A DNA stretch of 7,858 nt from Thauera sp. (GCA_003446655.1 DMCZ01000172.1:23000-30857); one strand, 5' to 3'. Counted from the stretch's first letter, positions 1-6,647 are shown. A program made the numbers and translations. The notes: generated by a model not told the origin, from the letters alone.

Positions 1-400
1 TCAGCAGCAGGTTCTTGAGCACCAGCAGGATGCCGCCCGGCGGGTTGCCGGAGGCCGCCGGCGCGTCGAGCACCAGCGTGGTCGGGAAGGCGAAGCTGGC
101 GAGCACGGCGACCAGCGCGGCAGCGAAGGTGCCGAGCAGGTAGAGCACCAGCACCGGGCGGATGTGGGTGGGCTGGCCGTGCTTGTGGTTGGCGATCGCC
201 GCCGCCACCAGCACGAAGACCAGCACCGGCGCGACCGCCTTCAGCGCGGAGATGAAGAGGTCGCCGAGCAGGGCGACCGACTTGGTGGCGCCGGGCGCGA
301 CCAGCGCCAGCACGACGCCGAGGACCAGACCGATGGCGATCTGGGAGATGAGGCTCATGCGCATCAGGCGCTGGAAAGCCGTGGGGCTTGCGGTGGTCAT
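1..400 (-). CDS. sstT: Na+/serine-threonine symporter SstT, N-terminal part (cut by window edge)
   Basis: Inner-membrane symporter of the dicarboxylate/amino acid:cation symporter (DAACS) family that takes up L-serine and L-threonine with sodium. Only the first 133 codons are present; the family is usually about 400 residues, so roughly two thirds lies beyond the left edge. The translation begins MTTASPTAFQRLMRMSLISQ and carries stretches close to E. coli SstT: LKAVAPVLVFVLV, AAIANHKHGQPTHIRPVL and LYLLGTFAAALVAVLASFAFP. It shows the first hydrophobic segments at about residues 18-36, 49-68 and 82-106. The ATG at 398-400 is preceded by GAGGAG with 8 bases between, which fixes the start. It lies 128 bases downstream of sdaA on the same strand, so a serine import plus deamination operon is likely. 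Identity as SstT rather than another DAACS member rests on the HKHGQ-THIRP segment and on the sdaA neighbour. Confidence 0.9.
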   Translation of the reverse strand, partial: MTTASPTAFQRLMRMSLISQIAIGLVLGVVLALVAPGATKSVALLGDLFISALKAVAPVLVFVLVAAAIANHKHGQPTHIRPVLVLYLLGTFAAALVAVLASFAFPTTLVLDAPAASGNPPGGILLVLKNLLL

Positions 401-453
401 CAGGGTGTCTCCTCGTGAATGACGTTGTGGTTAAGGGTGCCGGGTAAGGCGGA

Positions 454-486
454 GCCCGCACACGTCAGGGGTAAGACGTGGCGGGC
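454..486 (-). other. Strong intercistronic hairpin between sdaA and sstT
   Basis: On the plus strand GCCCGC (454-459), one unpaired A (460) and CACGTC (461-466) pair with GACGTG (475-480) and GCGGGC (481-486). This gives a 12-bp stem with a single-base bulge and an 8-base loop. In the minus-strand transcript it lies after the sdaA stop and before the sstT ribosome binding site. No U-run follows, so it is not a canonical intrinsic terminator. Protection of the sdaA 3' end or partial attenuation of sstT are possible roles by inference. Confidence 0.6.
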
Positions 487-528
487 CGGGGGTGAAGCCA
501 TGATGGTACGCGTTCGGGCGCGCCGCGT

Positions 529-1908
529 TCAGCACTCGGGGAAGCTGACCGCGAGCCCGCCGCGCGACGTCTCCTTGTACTTGTCGAGCATGTCACGGCC
601 GGTGTCGCGCATGGTGCGGATCACCTGGTCGAGCGAGATCGCATGCGCGCCGTCGCCGCGCAGGGCGAGCTGGGCGGCGTTAATCGCCTTGATCGAGGCC
701 ATCGCGTTGCGCTCGATGCACGGCACCTGCACCAGGCCGCCGACCGGGTCGCAGGTGAGGCCGAGGTTGTGCTCGAGGCCGATCTCGGCGGCGTTCTCGA
801 CCTGCTCGGGGGTGCCGCCGAGCACTTCGGCGAGGCCCGCCGCGGCCATCGCGCACGCCGAGCCGACCTCACCCTGGCAGCCGACCTCGGCGCCGGAGAT
901 CGAGGCGTTCTTCTTGCACAGCACGCCGACCGCGGCGGCGGCGAGGAGGAAGTTCTCCACGTCGCGCTCGTCGCTGCCGGGCATGAAGTTCATGTAGTAG
1001 TGCAGCACCGCGGGGATGATGCCGGCCGCGCCGTTGGTGGGCGCGGTGACGACGCGGCCGCCGCCGGCGTTCTCTTCATTGACGGCCAGGGCGTACAGGT
1101 TCACCCAGTCGAGCGCGTTCATCGTGTGGCTGATCAGGTTGCGGCCGCCGGAACGCTCGCTGAGCTTGCGGAACAGCGCGGCGGCGCGGCGGCGCACGTT
1201 GAGACCGCCCGGCAGCACGCCTTCCTGGGTGATGCCGCGCTCGACGCAGGCGCGCATCACGCCCCAGATGCGCTGCAGCGCGGCGCGCGTCTCGGCCTCG
1301 CTGCGCCAGGCCGATTCGTTGGCGAGCATCAGCGCGCTGATGCGCAGGCCGTGGCGACGACACTGTGCGAGCAGCTCGGCGCCCGTTTCGAAGGGATACG
1401 GCAGGGCGAGCTCGGCCTCGGCCGACACTCCCGACTGCGCCTGCGCCTCGTCGACAACGAAGCCGCCGCCCACCGAGTAGTAGGTGTTCTCGTACAACAC
1501 GCCGTCGTCGCCGTGCGCGCTGAGGCGCATCGCGTTGGGGTGGTAGGGCAGGCTGACCGGCAGCAGACGCATGTCGCGTGCCCAGTCGAAGGCGATGGTG
1601 TGGCGGCCGAGGACGGCAAGTTCGTTGTCGAGCTTCACCAGGTCGACCGCCTCGGTGACGAAATCGGGATCGACCTCGTCCGGACGCGCGCCCATCAGCC
1701 CCGCCACCACCGCGCGGTCGGTGCCGTGGCCGACGCCGGTCGCCGAGAGCGAACCGTAGAGCCTGACCTCGATGCGGCGCACGCGCTCGAGCAGCCCTTG
1801 CTGCGCAAGCGCAGCGGCGAACTCATGCGCCGCACGCATCGGGCCGACGGTGTGCGAGCTGGAGGGGCCGATTCCGATCTTGAACAGATCGAGGACACTG
1901 ATGGACAT
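529..1908 (-). CDS. sdaA: L-serine ammonia-lyase (L-serine deaminase), iron-sulfur dependent, single chain
   Basis: Cytoplasmic enzyme that converts L-serine to pyruvate and ammonia using a [4Fe-4S] cluster rather than pyridoxal phosphate. The 459-residue protein has the usual length of the fused beta-alpha form. The N-terminal beta domain opens with SVLDLFKIGIGPSSSHTVGP (residues 4-23), the family signature. The C-terminal alpha domain contains the candidate cluster cysteines C344 (EVGCQGEVG), C386 (LTCDPVGG) and C397 (VPCIERN). The chain ends in Cys (C459, SFPEC), matching the C-terminal cysteine that caps the free iron in the Legionella pneumophila enzyme. The ATG at 1906-1908 has AGGAG with a 7-base spacing. 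The gene is divergent from a LysR gene and precedes sstT. Several family members occur per genome (sdaA, sdaB, tdcG), so the symbol is by family; the function itself is very secure. Confidence 0.96.
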   Translation of the reverse strand: MSISVLDLFKIGIGPSSSHTVGPMRAAHEFAAALAQQGLLERVRRIEVRLYGSLSATGVGHGTDRAVVAGLMGARPDEVDPDFVTEAVDLVKLDNELAVLGRHTIAFDWARDMRLLPVSLPYHPNAMRLSAHGDDGVLYENTYYSVGGGFVVDEAQAQSGVSAEAELALPYPFETGAELLAQCRRHGLRISALMLANESAWRSEAETRAALQRIWGVMRACVERGITQEGVLPGGLNVRRRAAALFRKLSERSGGRNLISHTMNALDWVNLYALAVNEENAGGGRVVTAPTNGAAGIIPAVLHYYMNFMPGSDERDVENFLLAAAAVGVLCKKNASISGAEVGCQGEVGSACAMAAAGLAEVLGGTPEQVENAAEIGLEHNLGLTCDPVGGLVQVPCIERNAMASIKAINAAQLALRGDGAHAISLDQVIRTMRDTGRDMLDKYKETSRGGLAVSFPEC

Positions 1909-1947
1909 GGTTCGCTCCTGCTGAAATCCGGGGTTGCTTTAAGAAAT

Positions 1948-1978
1948 CTAATACCGAAAATACTTATCGTCCCATCAA
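1948..1978 (-). promoter_or_regulatory. Candidate sigma-70 promoter for sdaA
   Basis: Read on the minus strand, TTGATG (plus-strand 1973-1978) could be the -35 element. GTATTA or TATTAG (1948-1954) could be the -10 element, with a spacing of 18-19 bases. The block is clearly AT-richer than the flanking genes. The -10 match is only partial and the spacing is long, so this is a candidate only. Confidence 0.35.
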
Positions 1979-2000
1979 GGCATTGTCCGACGCCTCAAGG
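1975..2000. promoter_or_regulatory. Possible LysR binding region: two TCAAGG copies 20 bp apart
   Basis: TCAAGG occurs at 1975-1980 and again at 1995-2000, exactly 20 bases apart, about two helical turns, so both copies face the same side of the DNA. The first overlaps the putative sdaA -35 and the second lies in the spacer of the putative lysR promoter. A loose LysR-type dyad TTG-N10-CAA (1983-1998), which includes a T-N11-A pair (T1986, A1998), spans the space between. Assignment to the LysR protein is inference. Confidence 0.3.
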
Positions 2001-2011
2001 GGCGATTCAAT
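1983..2011 (+). promoter_or_regulatory. Candidate sigma-70 promoter for the lysR gene
   Basis: TTGTCC (1983-1988) and TTCAAT (2006-2011) are separated by 17 bases, and each matches 4 of 6 consensus positions. A start near 2018 would give a leader of about 30 bases before the ATG at 2049. It lies back-to-back with the sdaA promoter candidate, as is common for LysR genes and their divergent targets. Evidence is weak without mapping of transcript ends. Confidence 0.35.
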
Positions 2012-2048
2012 CGATAGTTTTTCACCCTCTGTTCAGGAAAACTAAACC

Positions 2049-3008
2049 ATGACCCCCGCTGCGCCCTCGCAGGTCCATACCCGGCTACGCGTCTTCCTCG
2101 CCGTCGCGCGTCACCTGTCCTTCACCCGCGCCGGCGAGGAGCTCAACATCACCACCGGCGCGGTCAGCCAGCAGATCAAGCTGCTCGAGGACTGGCTCGG
2201 CCAGCGCCTGTTCCGCCGCCTGCCCCGCCGGCTCGAGCTCACCGACGCCGGCAACCGCCTGCTCGCCGCGGTCGATCCGGCCTACGCCGCGGTCGAGCTC
2301 GCCATCGGCCGCCTGCGTGGCGGCGCGCTCAGCGGCGTGGTACGGGTGCGCACCCTGCCCTCCTTCCTCGCCACCTGGCTGGTGCCGCGGCTGCCGCGGC
2401 TAATGCGGCGCTTTCCGCAGATCGAACTCCAGGTGGTGGCCGAGGACAGCACCTATTCGCTGCGCGACGGCGAGTTCGACCTCGCCATCGACCTCAACGA
2501 CGGCACCTATCCCGGCTTCCAGAGCACGGTGCTGCTGGAGGAAGAGATCTTCCCGGTGTGCTCGCCGCGCCTGTTCGAAGGCCGTCCGCCCCTGCGCACG
2601 CCCGACGATCTCGTCCACTACCCGCTGCTGCACGACATGACCGCCTGGCGCGGCAGCCCGCCCTACGCCGAATGGGAGCGCTACCTCAAGGCCATCGGCG
2701 CGCCGCAGGTGAATGTTCGGCGCGGCTACATGTTCAACCGCAACCACATCACCATGCAGTGCGCGATCGCCGCCATGGGGGTGGCGATCGCGCGCCGCAC
2801 GCTCATTACCGACGAGCTCGACAGCGGCCGCCTGGTGGCGCCCTTCGCGCAGTCGGTGCAGACCGGCAAGCGCTACTGCCTCATCTACTCGGCCGGCGCG
2901 CTCGCCGACCCGCGCGTGGCCACCGTGCATGACTGGATCGTGGGCGAGGCGCACGGTGCGCACTACGCAGGGGCCGCCGCGCAGGAGGCGTTCGGCGCCG
3001 CCCCCTGA
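2049..3008 (+). CDS. LysR-family transcriptional regulator, GcvA-like
   Basis: DNA-binding regulator of 319 residues, normal for the family. An N-terminal winged helix-turn-helix covers about residues 11-70, with the classic pattern FTRAGEELNITTGAVSQQIK, then LLEDWLG, LF and LTDAGNRLL. The GAVSQQI recognition helix and overall layout resemble the GcvA subgroup. Residues 96 to about 300 form the effector-binding domain, including VRVRTLPSFLATWLVPRLP and the DGEFDLAIDLNDG segment. The ATG at 2049 follows AGGA (2035-2038) at slightly long spacing. It is transcribed divergently from sdaA across 140 bases, so sdaA-sstT is the probable target and autoregulation is likely. The effector is unknown; L-serine or a related amino acid would be a reasonable guess. 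The 3' end is convergent with dctM, so a role in TRAP control is less likely. Confidence 0.9.
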   Translation: MTPAAPSQVHTRLRVFLAVARHLSFTRAGEELNITTGAVSQQIKLLEDWLGQRLFRRLPRRLELTDAGNRLLAAVDPAYAAVELAIGRLRGGALSGVVRVRTLPSFLATWLVPRLPRLMRRFPQIELQVVAEDSTYSLRDGEFDLAIDLNDGTYPGFQSTVLLEEEIFPVCSPRLFEGRPPLRTPDDLVHYPLLHDMTAWRGSPPYAEWERYLKAIGAPQVNVRRGYMFNRNHITMQCAIAAMGVAIARRTLITDELDSGRLVAPFAQSVQTGKRYCLIYSAGALADPRVATVHDWIVGEAHGAHYAGAAAQEAFGAAP

Positions 3009-3022
3009 CGCAGCCGGCGCCG
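2993..3022. terminator. Possible bidirectional hairpin between convergent lysR and dctM
   Basis: The self-complementary octamer CGGCGCCG occurs at 2993-3000 and 3015-3022. The two copies can pair into an 8-bp all-GC stem around a 14-base loop that includes the lysR stop codon. It lies where both convergent transcripts must end. There is no T-run on either side, and such octamers occur by chance in GC-rich DNA, so a terminator role is tentative. Confidence 0.25.
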
Positions 3023-3042
3023 AGGGCGCGCGCGGGCGGCCG

Positions 3043-4341
3043 TCAGCCCACCATATGACCCGGCAGCCAGGTCACCAGCCCGGGGAAGGTGTACAGCAGC
3101 ACCACCGCCAGCACCATCAGCAGGAAGTAGGGCAGCGCGTAGCGCGCGATCACCGTCATGTCGCGCCCGGTGAGGCCCTGCAGCACGAAGAGGTTGAAGC
3201 CCACCGGCGGCGTGACCTGGGCCATCTCCACCACCACCACCACGAAGATGCCGAACCACAGCGGATCGATGCCCGCGGCCTGGATGGTCGGCATCAGCAC
3301 CGCCATCGTCAGCACCACGATCGAGATGCCGTCGAGGAAGCAGCCGAGCAGGATGTAGAAGATCGCCAGCGCCACCAGCAGCATCGCCGGGCTCAGGCCG
3401 AGCGCGCCGATCCATTCGGCGAGATGGCGCGGCAGGCCGATGTAGCCCATCGCCAGGGTCAGGAAGGCCGAGCCGGCGAGGATCAGCGCGATCATGCAGT
3501 ACAGCCGCGTGGCGCCCATCAGCGCGCCGAAGAAGCTCTTGCGGCTGAGCGTGCGCTGGCTGGCGGCGATGATCAGGCTGCCGATCACGCCGATCGCGGC
3601 CGCCTCGGTCGCGGTGGCGATGCCGCTGTAGATCGAGCCGAGCACGCCGGCGATGAGCAGCACCACCGGGATCAGGTTCTTCGAGGCGGCGAACTTCTCG
3701 CGCAAGCTGGTCTTGAGGTCGGCGGCTGGGATCTTGTCGGCGTTCACCAGCGACCACACCACCACCCAGCCCATGAACAGCGTTGCCAGCAGGATGCCGG
3801 GCAGCACGCCGCCGATGAAGAGCTTGGAGATCGACACGTCGGCCGCCACGCCGTACACGATCATGATGATCGAGGGCGGGATCAGCAGGCCCAGCGTGCC
3901 GGCGCCGGCCAGCGTGCCGAGCGCCATCGACTCGGGATAGCCGCGGCGCTCGAGCTCGGGCAACGCGATCTTGCCGATGGTGGCGCAGGTCGCCGCCGAC
4001 GAGCCCGACACCGCGGCGAACAGCGTGCAGCCGATGATGTTGGTGTGGAGCAGGCGGCCGGGCAGGCGCTCGAGCCAGGGCGACAGACCCTTGAACATGT
4101 CTTCCGAGAGCTTGGTGCGAAACAGGATCTCGCCCATCCACAGGAACAGCGGCAGCGCGGTCAGGGTCCAGCTCGAGCCGTGACTCCAGATCGCTACCGC
4201 CATGCCGTCGCCCGGCGCACGCGGGGTGAAGCCGAGCATGCCGAGGATGCCGATCGCCATCAGCGCCAGGCCGATCCACAGGCCGCCGGCGAGCAGCGCC
4301 AGCATGAGGCCGATGAGGACGGCCGCAGTCATCACTTCCAT
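3043..4341 (-). CDS. dctM: TRAP transporter large permease, DctM family
   Basis: Large integral-membrane subunit of a tripartite ATP-independent periplasmic transporter, which forms the ion-coupled translocation path. It has 432 residues (family about 425-440) and is hydrophobic throughout, with a dozen or so likely membrane segments. Family motifs include GSSAATCATIG (about residues 113-123), AGAGTLGLLIPPSIIMIVYG (145-164), FLDGISIVVLTMAVLMP (335-351) and EMAQVTPPVGFNLFVLQG (372-389). The frame stays open for 21 codons upstream, but the ATG at 4341 is chosen. It has GAGG about 9 bases upstream, lies 10 bases after the dctQ stop, and gives the normal family start MEVMTAAVLIGL. It is the last gene of the dctPQM operon. 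Substrate cannot be read from this subunit. Confidence 0.95.
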   Translation of the reverse strand: MEVMTAAVLIGLMLALLAGGLWIGLALMAIGILGMLGFTPRAPGDGMAVAIWSHGSSWTLTALPLFLWMGEILFRTKLSEDMFKGLSPWLERLPGRLLHTNIIGCTLFAAVSGSSAATCATIGKIALPELERRGYPESMALGTLAGAGTLGLLIPPSIIMIVYGVAADVSISKLFIGGVLPGILLATLFMGWVVVWSLVNADKIPAADLKTSLREKFAASKNLIPVVLLIAGVLGSIYSGIATATEAAAIGVIGSLIIAASQRTLSRKSFFGALMGATRLYCMIALILAGSAFLTLAMGYIGLPRHLAEWIGALGLSPAMLLVALAIFYILLGCFLDGISIVVLTMAVLMPTIQAAGIDPLWFGIFVVVVVEMAQVTPPVGFNLFVLQGLTGRDMTVIARYALPYFLLMVLAVVLLYTFPGLVTWLPGHMVG

Positions 4342-4351
4342 GATCCGTCCC

Positions 4352-4870
4352 TCACTCCATGCGCGCGGCTTCGCCGCTGTGGGTGGCCAGTCGCGCTGGC
4401 GCACGACCGCGCAGGGTCGCCACCAGGTCGTCGACGAGCGCGATCAGCAGCACCACCGAACCGATCGCCATCGTCAGCTGCGGGATCCACAGCGGGGTGG
4501 CGTCCACGCCCTGCGAGATCTCCTCGAATTCGTGCGACTGCAGCACCAGGCGTACCGAGTAGAACGCCAGCGTCGCCGCCACCGCGGTGCCGGAAACGAG
4601 CGAAAACAGCTCCAGCCCGGCGCGCAGCCGCGGGCCGGCGCGCTCGAGCAGCAGGCTCACGCGGATGTGCTCGCCGTGCTTGAAGGTGTAGGCGAGCGCG
4701 AAGAAGCCGCAGGCCGCCATCGCGTAGCCGGCGTAGTCGTCGGTGCCCGGCAGGTAGATGCCGAGTGGCCGGGTCACGACGCCGGAGGTGACCAGCACCA
4801 GCGTGGCCACCATGCCGACCGCGGCGAGCGCTCCGGACAGGCGGTACAGGGAATCGAGGAACGCTCTCAT
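4352..4870 (-). CDS. dctQ: TRAP transporter small permease, DctQ family
   Basis: Small membrane subunit of the TRAP transporter that pairs with DctM and helps dock the binding protein. It has 172 residues with four predicted membrane segments at about 12-34, 46-62, 86-109 and 130-151. Typical DctQ signatures are present: HGEHIRVSLLLERAGPR after the second helix, and EISQGVDATPLWIPQL before the fourth. The frame is open much further upstream, through dctP in another phase, but the ATG at 4870 is supported by AGGAG with 8-base spacing and by family length. It starts 56 bases after dctP, across a hairpin, and ends 10 bases before dctM. Confidence 0.94.
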   Translation of the reverse strand: MRAFLDSLYRLSGALAAVGMVATLVLVTSGVVTRPLGIYLPGTDDYAGYAMAACGFFALAYTFKHGEHIRVSLLLERAGPRLRAGLELFSLVSGTAVAATLAFYSVRLVLQSHEFEEISQGVDATPLWIPQLTMAIGSVVLLIALVDDLVATLRGRAPARLATHSGEAARME

Positions 4871-4892
4871 GGGCGGTCTCCTGGACAGTGAA

Positions 4893-4912
4893 GGCCCCGC
4901 CGCAGCGGGGCC
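4893..4912 (-). other. Perfect hairpin between dctP and dctQ
   Basis: GGCCCCGC (4893-4900) pairs perfectly with GCGGGGCC (4905-4912) around a 4-base loop, an 8-bp GC-only stem in the 56-base gap. No U-run follows on the minus strand. Known precedent: hairpins after binding-protein genes protect the upstream mRNA and lower permease expression. By inference this one lets DctP be made in excess over DctQM. Confidence 0.65.
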
Positions 4913-4926
4913 GGTGCATCGGGCGA

Positions 4927-5916
4927 TTACTTCAGCTTGCGGTAGGCATCGAGGATGGCCTGGCCGTCGGGGCCGGCCTTCTCCACCCACTCGGCGGTCA
5001 TCTTCTCGCCGACCTTGAGCAGCTCGGCCTGGAGCGCCGCCGGCGCCGGCTGCACCGTCATGCCGTTGGCCTTGAGCTGGTCGATGTACCAGGCGGTCTT
5101 CTCCTCCGACACCTTCCAGCCACGTTCCTCGGCGGCGGCGGCGGCCTTGAGCAGGGCGTCGCGCGCGGGCTGGTCGAGGGCGTCGAAGGCCTTCCTGGAC
5201 ACGAACACGATGTTCTTCGGCAGCCAGGCCTGGATGTCGTAGTAGTACTTGAGCTGCTCCCAGCTCTTGGTGTCGTAGCCGGTGGCCGAGGAGGTCAGGT
5301 TGGCCGACACCACGCCGGTCGACAGCGCCTGGGTGAGGTCGGCGGCCTGCACGGTCACCGGCTGGCCGCCCATCAGCTCGATCATGCGCGCCACGGTCGG
5401 GCTGTAGGAGCGGATCTTCATGCCCTTGAGGTCGCCGATGGTGTTGAGCTCGGTCTTGGAATACAGACCCTGCGGCGGCCAGGCCACCGAGTAGAGGATC
5501 TTCAGGCCGTTCTTCGCCAGGCGCGCTTCGACCGCGTCCTTCGAGGCCTGCCACAGCTTCTTGGAGTCTTCATAGCCGGTGGCGAGGAAGGGCACGGTGT
5601 CGAGCGCGTAGAGCGCGTCCTCGTTGGCCAGGCCGGAGATGATCAGCTCGCCGATCTGCGCCTGCCCGCCCTGAACCGCGCGCTTGATCTCGTTGGCCTT
5701 GAACAACGAGCCGTTGGGATGGACGGTGATCTTGAGCTTGCCGCCGGTGGCCTCGTCGACCTCCTTGGCGAACTGCTGGATGTTCTCGGTGTGGAAGTTG
5801 GTGGCCGGATAAGGCGTAGGCATGTCCCAGGCGGTCTGGGCCTGGGCGGCCGCGGCCAGGCCCAGACCGAGCAGGGAACCGGTGAGCGCCTTGAGGACGG
5901 GATGCGTGAAGGTCAT
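4927..5916 (-). CDS. dctP: TRAP transporter periplasmic solute-binding protein, DctP family
   Basis: Secreted binding protein that captures an organic acid in the periplasm and delivers it to DctQM. The 329-residue precursor has a Sec signal peptide: a short N-terminal stretch, a hydrophobic core at about residues 10-24 and a cleavage site after AQA near residue 26. The mature part has DctP hallmarks: FAKEVDEATGGKLKITVHPN (about 49-68), the GDLKGMKIRSYSP segment with the family arginine R169 that binds the substrate carboxylate, and a C-terminal PKNIVFVSRKAFDALDQPAR block. The ATG at 5916 has AGGAG at 8-base spacing. It is first in the operon and divergent from the marR gene, with pxpBC beyond. 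That context points to 5-oxoproline or a similar acid, an inference because other TRAP proteins bind dicarboxylates, keto acids or sugar acids with the same arginine. Confidence 0.94.
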   Translation of the reverse strand: MTFTHPVLKALTGSLLGLGLAAAAQAQTAWDMPTPYPATNFHTENIQQFAKEVDEATGGKLKITVHPNGSLFKANEIKRAVQGGQAQIGELIISGLANEDALYALDTVPFLATGYEDSKKLWQASKDAVEARLAKNGLKILYSVAWPPQGLYSKTELNTIGDLKGMKIRSYSPTVARMIELMGGQPVTVQAADLTQALSTGVVSANLTSSATGYDTKSWEQLKYYYDIQAWLPKNIVFVSRKAFDALDQPARDALLKAAAAAEERGWKVSEEKTAWYIDQLKANGMTVQPAPAALQAELLKVGEKMTAEWVEKAGPDGQAILDAYRKLK

Positions 5917-6004
5917 GGCATGTGCTCCTGAGTGAAGGAGGGCGAGAGCCCCGAAACGCGATTCGACGGGCGGCGACCTGCTTCCGATAAGTCACCGTTA
6001 TTGC

Positions 6005-6034
6005 ACGATAGAGATTTTATGATTATCTTGTCAA
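6005..6034 (-). promoter_or_regulatory. Candidate sigma-70 promoter for dctPQM
   Basis: On the minus strand a perfect -35 TTGACA (plus-strand 6029-6034) is followed after 18 bases by TATCGT (6005-6010), a 4-of-6 match to the -10. Transcription would start near 5998 and leave a leader of about 80 bases before dctP. The AT-rich setting in an otherwise GC-rich window supports it. The 16-base palindrome ends one base upstream of the -35. Confidence 0.5.
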
Positions 6035-6057
6035 CAAAACGTAGACGTTTTTTTACT
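6028..6057 (+). promoter_or_regulatory. Candidate sigma-70 promoter for the marR-pxpBC run
   Basis: TTGTCA (6028-6033, 5 of 6 consensus) and TTTACT (6052-6057, 4 of 6) are separated by 18 bases. A start near 6064 would give a leader of about 35 bases. Its -35 overlaps the opposing dctP -35, and the palindrome at 6036-6051 lies wholly in the spacer. A weaker alternative is TTGCAC (6001-6006) with TATCTT (6024-6029) at 17-base spacing. Confidence 0.4.
6036..6051. promoter_or_regulatory. Perfect 16-bp palindrome, probable MarR-type operator
   Basis: AAAACGT (6036-6042), AG, ACGTTTT (6045-6051): two perfect 7-base arms around a 2-base centre. Size and symmetry fit a dimeric winged-helix regulator of the MarR class. 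It sits 47 bases upstream of the marR ATG, in the spacer of the putative marR promoter and just upstream of the putative dctP -35. That suits autorepression combined with control of dctP. Which protein binds is inferred from proximity. Confidence 0.55.
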
Positions 6058-6098
6058 AAAACCTCTTCAAAACCTTGTCCTCAACGCCGGAGGCAGCC

Positions 6099-6614
6099 AT
6101 GAAAGAAGCGAGCCGCATCGTGTCGTCCCAGCACCTGATATCGCCGAAATCGCCCGAACTGTCAGAGATGGAGTTCGGCCTCATCATCGCCTGGCATGCC
6201 TTCGCGCGCTGGATGATGCGCTGCATGACCACCGCCGGCGTGAAGGACATGACGCCGATCGACGTGCTGGTGCTGCACCACGTGTCGCACCGCGACTCCG
6301 AGAAGCGCCTCGCCGACATCTGCTTCGTGCTCAACGTCGAGGACACCCACGTCGTCTCCTACTCGCTGCGCAAGCTCGCCGGCCTCGGCCTGGTGCAGAG
6401 CGCCAAGCGCGGCAAGGAGGCCTTCTTCTCCGTAACCGACAGGGGCCGCGAGATCTGCCTGGCCTACCGCGACGTGCGCGAGGCCTGTCTGATGCCCGGC
6501 TTCACCGGCAGCGCCGAGGACAACGCCCGCATCGGCGAACTCGCCCAGCTGCTGCGCACCTTGTCCGGCCGCTACGACCAGGCCGCACGCGCCGCCTCCA
6601 CGTCCTCACTGTAA
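6099..6614 (+). CDS. MarR-like winged helix-turn-helix transcriptional regulator
   Basis: Small cytoplasmic DNA-binding protein of 171 residues. The DNA-binding part spans about residues 52-118: helices around PIDVLVLHHVSHRDSEKRLADIC, a recognition region VEDTHVVSYSLRKLAGLGLV (80-99) and a wing SAKRGKEAFFSVTDRG (101-116) ending in the MarR-typical LT/VTDRG pattern. It resembles the group of predicted MarR-family regulators (COG5631, from memory) rather than classic MarR/SlyA. The ATG at 6099 is chosen over an in-frame TTG at 6075 because GGAGG lies 6 bases upstream. It is divergent from dctPQM and 33 bases upstream of pxpB, so it probably controls both. The ligand is not known; 5-oxoproline or glutamate are guesses from context. 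Confidence 0.88.
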   Translation: MKEASRIVSSQHLISPKSPELSEMEFGLIIAWHAFARWMMRCMTTAGVKDMTPIDVLVLHHVSHRDSEKRLADICFVLNVEDTHVVSYSLRKLAGLGLVQSAKRGKEAFFSVTDRGREICLAYRDVREACLMPGFTGSAEDNARIGELAQLLRTLSGRYDQAARAASTSSL

Positions 6615-6647
6615 ACCCTCGCTGCAAACCACCAGGGAGCCCGCCCC

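Noticed and set aside
508..528. ACGCG/CGCGT inverted repeat directly after the sdaA stop as a terminator
   Set aside because: Only a 5-bp stem with an 11-base GC-rich loop and no U-run; readily expected by chance in this composition.
643..2052. Long plus-strand open frame (about 469 codons) opposite sdaA
   Set aside because: It mirrors the codon bias of sdaA on the other strand, is rich in A, R, H and G without domain-like motifs, and runs into the lysR start. It is a GC-rich shadow.
4342..4404. 21-codon N-terminal extension of dctM starting at 4404
   Set aside because: It would overlap dctQ by about 50 bases and adds a charged, non-family leader. The ATG at 4341 has the better ribosome binding site and matches the family start.
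2713..4683. Plus-strand open frame of about 656 codons across lysR, dctM and dctQ
   Set aside because: It crosses three well-supported genes, has a composition of R, H, Q, D and A repeats, and has no ribosome binding site of note. It is an antisense shadow of dctM.
4888..5931. Plus-strand open frame of about 347 codons opposite dctP
   Set aside because: The dctP reading on the minus strand has a signal peptide, family motifs and a good ribosome binding site. The opposite frame has none of these.
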